This document shows positions 61,326 through 64,000 of a DNA stretch of 64,000 bases, in pieces (the first letter of the stretch is position 1; the number at the start of each line of letters is the position of its first letter). The notes under the pieces are model-generated. The model was not told the origin of the DNA. It made no database searches and saw nothing but the letters and a program-made list of their open reading frames with translations. Source of the DNA: Phycisphaerales bacterium UBA7800 (GTDB lineage Bacteria; Planctomycetota; Phycisphaerae; Phycisphaerales; Phycisphaeraceae); assembly GCA_002480565.1 (NCBI GenBank), contig DLCK01000013.1, forward strand, positions 79,585-143,584, in the 5' to 3' direction. The translations under genes were made by a program, and so were the position numbers.

Positions 61326-61901
61326 ATGCGTGTTAAAGACCAAGCCAAAGAATCTCGGATTCTCAAAGCCACTCGGGATTTGGTTAACGAGATTGGGTTC
61401 AAAGCTGCGAGCATGTCCAAGATCGCCAAGGCAGCTGATGTTTCACCAGCAACCATCTATCTGTACTTCCCCAATCAGGAAGCGTTGTTTATTGAAAACT
61501 ATATCCAATCCAAGCGTATCATGGCAGACGATCTTTTTGGGAAAGACGACTTATCAACCTTTACCGTGAAAGATGCCACGGAACATCTCTGGCAAGGTTA
61601 CTTCAAATTCATGCGTAAAAAAGGTGATATTTATAGCTATTACACGCATTTTTCTTCCTCGCCGTATATCACATCCGTTGACTGCAGAGATATTGACCCG
61701 CGTTTTGAGCAACTCTTTGAAGTGGTCCAACGTGGCATCGACCAGGGCATTTTTCGCCCGTTACACTGGACGATGTACTGGGCCAATCTCATAGGCCCCA
61801 TTGAACGTCTGTATCGTGATGCCTCGATTTTTCATTTTAAAATCGATAAAAATGTGCAACAATCCGCATTTGAAATGGCATGGAAATCACTCACCATTTA
61901 A
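61326..61901 (+). CDS. TetR-family repressor
   Basis: A 191-residue TetR. HTH at about 23-45 (ASMSKIAKAADVSPATIYLYFPNQEALF). The C-terminal ligand domain is variable. No ribosome binding site precedes the ATG; see the promoter note. The gene is 83 bp upstream of the SDR gene on the same strand and shares an operator-like AATAATAAACG box with it, so it probably represses both. Confidence 0.9.
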   Translation: MRVKDQAKESRILKATRDLVNEIGFKAASMSKIAKAADVSPATIYLYFPNQEALFIENYIQSKRIMADDLFGKDDLSTFTVKDATEHLWQGYFKFMRKKGDIYSYYTHFSSSPYITSVDCRDIDPRFEQLFEVVQRGIDQGIFRPLHWTMYWANLIGPIERLYRDASIFHFKIDKNVQQSAFEMAWKSLTI

Positions 61902-61948
61902 CACTTGATTTTTATTCCCTACTATGTCACAGATTATTTTTCGGCTTT

Positions 61949-61966
61949 AATAATAAACGAACATTC
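61949..61966 (+). promoter_or_regulatory. TetR half-operator before the SDR gene
   Basis: AATAATAAACGAACATT repeats the AATAATAAACG...CATT motif of the TetR promoter. It sits just upstream of the SDR gene ribosome binding site AAAAGGA. Confidence 0.5.
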
Positions 61967-61984
61967 TTTTAAAAGGACTCAATC

Positions 61985-62713
61985 ATGAGCAATCTTCAAG
62001 GCAAAGTAATCGTCATCACCGGAGCTTCAAGTGGGATTGGACAAGCTACGGCTCAGGCTTTGATTCAGGCTGGCGCGAATGTCATGCTCGCTGCAAGACG
62101 AGTGGATCGACTGGATGCCATCGTTAAGGCGTTAGGCGATAAAGCTGCAAGCCTCGTTACTGATGTAACAGATCGCAAGCAGGTTTTGGCTTTGGCTGAT
62201 GAGACTTTAAAGCAATTTGGGCGGATTGATGGATGGGTAAACAATGCCGGTCTTATGCCGCTTTCATTTTTGGCTGAAGGTAAAGTTGAGGAATGGGATC
62301 AGATGGTGGACGTGAATATCAAAGGCGTTCTCAACGGTATTCATGCAGCTTTACCGAGTATGCTTGAACAAGGCTTTGGTGATGTGGTCAATATTGCTTC
62401 CGTAGCAGGTCATGTCGTCTTCCCATCGGGCGGTGTCTATTGCGCGACCAAGTTTGCCGTGCGAGCCATCTCTGAGGGATTGCGTCATGAGTTAGCAGGC
62501 AAGATACGTGTCACGATCATCTCACCTGGTGCGGTAGCCACTGAACTGACAAACACGATCACCAGTGATACTGTCATAGAGCATATGAAGCCCGTCTTTG
62601 ATATCGCAATTGATCCCAAGGCCATTGCAGATGCGATAGTTTACGCCTTGTCTCAGCCTCGTGATGTATCAGTCAATGAAATGGTTATTCGCCCAACGGT
62701 ACAGGAACTCTGA
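61985..62713 (+). CDS. SDR-family short-chain dehydrogenase
   Basis: A 242-residue classical SDR: TGASSGIG at 13-20, NNAG at about 87-90, catalytic Ser in VVNIASVAGHVV and Tyr-Lys in YCATKFAVR (YxxxK). C-terminus has SPGAVATELT. NAD(P)-dependent reductase with unknown substrate. It is probably controlled by the TetR upstream, as is common for reactive-carbonyl or drug-responsive reductases. Confidence 0.93.
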   Translation: MSNLQGKVIVITGASSGIGQATAQALIQAGANVMLAARRVDRLDAIVKALGDKAASLVTDVTDRKQVLALADETLKQFGRIDGWVNNAGLMPLSFLAEGKVEEWDQMVDVNIKGVLNGIHAALPSMLEQGFGDVVNIASVAGHVVFPSGGVYCATKFAVRAISEGLRHELAGKIRVTIISPGAVATELTNTITSDTVIEHMKPVFDIAIDPKAIADAIVYALSQPRDVSVNEMVIRPTVQEL

Positions 62714-62819
62714 TACATGCTCAATTGAGCGTCATCCGTTCATATAAAAATGAAACTTAACAGATGGCCAACCACTATGGATGGTCATCTATTTTAATAT
62801 AAACTTTGCGTTAAGAGGA

Positions 62820-63848
62820 TTACCAGATCACATCCGTGGAATCGAACACGGGGCCATCGGTACAGGCGAGTTTGTATCGCCAGTTGCGCCCATCTTCTAG
62901 CGTACCATGGGGATTGTTGTCTTCCTCGATCTTGACGATACAGGATTGGCACGTCCCCATGCCGCAGGCCATTGCCTGTTCCAGACAGGCCTGACAGGGG
63001 ATGCCGTATCGGTCTGCGAGTTTGGCAACGGCATGCATCATCACGTGCGGGCCGCATGTGTACAACACTGCCTGATTCAATTGTTCATCAGTCAGAGAAT
63101 CCAGATAGCGCACCAAGCCATCGGTGATGCGACCTTTGAGTCCCATTGAGCCGTCATCGGTGGTCACGACTGCGGGGAAGTTGACGTTGGCAAATTCCTG
63201 AACACTTTGCACAGGTGTACCCAACGCATCAGGTTTTGCCTCCTTAGCCCAGGTCACAGCCAACAGGTCAGCCGTCATCGCACCGACAAATCCCACCGCA
63301 TCCCATCCGGCTTTGGCGCAGGCTTGAGACAGATAGAACATCGGCGGGAGTCCGACACCGCCGCCAACCAATAATGCCAGCTTGCGTTCTTGGGGCAAGG
63401 TGAATGTGTTACCCAATGGGCCAATGAGATCGACCGGATCACCTGTATTGAGTTTGCTAAGCCATTGGGTACCGGTGCCGACCACACGTTGAACGATCTG
63501 GATGCAAGTGCCCTGCTCATCATCCCAGCGACCCGAGAGGCTAAATGGGCGACGCAGTAAGGCCAATCGCTGCTTCATTTCCGGTTGTTGCAAGCTTGGC
63601 CAAGTCTCAGGCGTGATTTCGAATTCATCACCACAGAGACTATTAATGTCCATGGCATCAGCTGGTGGGCGACAGCCAATCTGGATAAATTGCCCCGGTG
63701 CCGTGGATGCAAATCTGCCACGCAATCTGGGGGTAAGACGCACCGTCAGCTCAAAATGCTCACGGCAGACTTTGCGATTGGACACCACCACGCCATCATG
63801 ACGTTGGCGACAGGAAACCGACTCATTGGATGTTTGGGCTGCACTCAT
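62820..63848 (-). CDS. pyrK: dihydroorotate dehydrogenase electron-transfer subunit, PyrK-like
   Basis: A 342-residue flavin/iron-sulfur reductase, started MSAAQTSNESV at 63848. FAD-binding motif RRPFSLSGRWD, NAD motif LLVGGGVGLPPMFY, and a C-terminal [2Fe-2S] site with C-x4-C-x2-C in ACGMGTCQSC plus a later Cys in KLACTDG. PyrK shuttles electrons from NAD to PyrDB in pyrimidine synthesis. The N-terminal 60 residues are longer than usual. The partner pyrD is not in this window. Confidence 0.82.
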   Translation of the reverse strand: MSAAQTSNESVSCRQRHDGVVVSNRKVCREHFELTVRLTPRLRGRFASTAPGQFIQIGCRPPADAMDINSLCGDEFEITPETWPSLQQPEMKQRLALLRRPFSLSGRWDDEQGTCIQIVQRVVGTGTQWLSKLNTGDPVDLIGPLGNTFTLPQERKLALLVGGGVGLPPMFYLSQACAKAGWDAVGFVGAMTADLLAVTWAKEAKPDALGTPVQSVQEFANVNFPAVVTTDDGSMGLKGRITDGLVRYLDSLTDEQLNQAVLYTCGPHVMMHAVAKLADRYGIPCQACLEQAMACGMGTCQSCIVKIEEDNNPHGTLEDGRNWRYKLACTDGPVFDSTDVIW

Positions 63849-63907
63849 GCCCAAGAGTATAACCGGTGACCGTGCCCTGTTCATCTTGGGGATTCGGATC
63901 GAATTGC

Positions 63908-63998
63908 AAAACCGCTTGCGGTTTAGCGCTCCAAGTATCCGTCGCACACCAATTGATATATGCATCTAGTCTGCGCCGCTAAACCGCAAGCGGTTTTT
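63908..63998. repeat. pair of REP-like palindromes, inverted
   Basis: AAACCGC-TT-GCGGTTTAGCGCT (63908-63929) and its inverted partner, ending AAACCGC-AA-GCGGTTT (63981-63996), flank about 50 bp, a BIME-like arrangement. The same palindrome with TC in the centre occurs at 56138. At least three copies in the window suggest a dispersed family. Confidence 0.6.
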
Positions 63999-64000
63999 AA

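Overview
The window reads like the chromosome of a planctomycete, most likely from the Phycisphaerae. The evidence is indirect: several prepilin-type proteins with the planctomycete H-X9-DG ending, sulfatases, a DUF1844 protein, a cytochrome b558-type succinate dehydrogenase, and a serine recombinase paired with a DUF2924 protein. No ribosomal or other taxonomic marker gene is present, so this placement is inference.

Region 1 (1 to about 15.9 kb) is a mobile or accessory island, mostly on the minus strand, lying against the 3' end of a tRNA-Asn gene (15917-15989). Its left part is a phage-type recombination module: two ParB-like proteins, a RusA resolvase, a DUF669 protein, a Sak4-like ATPase, a PD-(D/E)XK nuclease and a sigma-like factor. 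An unusual 107-nt tRNA-like RNA sits inside it. Two unrecognised proteins follow, then a large serine recombinase operon (DUF2924, recombinase, small HTH protein). Next come two plus-strand genes bounded by direct repeats and integron-like boxes, a HipBA toxin-antitoxin pair with three evenly spaced operators, a recombinase fragment, and an AbiL/PARIS-like ATPase + DUF4276 pair. No capsid, terminase or tail genes are visible.

Region 2 (16.1-18.1 kb) is a tight four-gene operon: a Spy/CpxP-like periplasmic protein, an ECF sigma factor, a small membrane protein (probable anti-sigma) and a second, membrane-anchored Spy-like protein. It looks like an envelope-stress or metal-sensing circuit.

Region 3 (18.1-49.5 kb) is a polysaccharide-utilisation region probably aimed at a sulfated, uronate-containing glycan. 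It has two sulfatases, a heparinase II/III-type lyase, a heparin-lyase-I-type lyase, two very large secreted glycoside-hydrolase-like proteins, an esterase-like hydrolase, two oxidoreductases, two GntR/LacI-type and two AraC regulators. Three pseudopilin genes each lie directly upstream of a secreted carbohydrate-active enzyme gene. Regulator + pseudopilin + secreted enzyme is the repeating unit and the most interesting pattern here. Inserted at 39.6-44.6 kb is a plus-strand group with two tail-anchored proteins, an ECF sigma factor fused to a ThuA/GATase-like domain, and a lipoprotein.

Region 4 (49.5-64 kb) is mostly core genome: two small envelope proteins, DUF1844, sdhC-A-B, a catalytic-domain-less GH2-like protein, an EF-hand protein, an OmpR/histidine-kinase pair with a LolA-like protein, a TetR/SDR pair sharing an operator-like motif, and a PyrK-like electron-transfer subunit. 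Short palindromes (REP-like), a MITE-like inverted repeat and several terminators lie between these genes.
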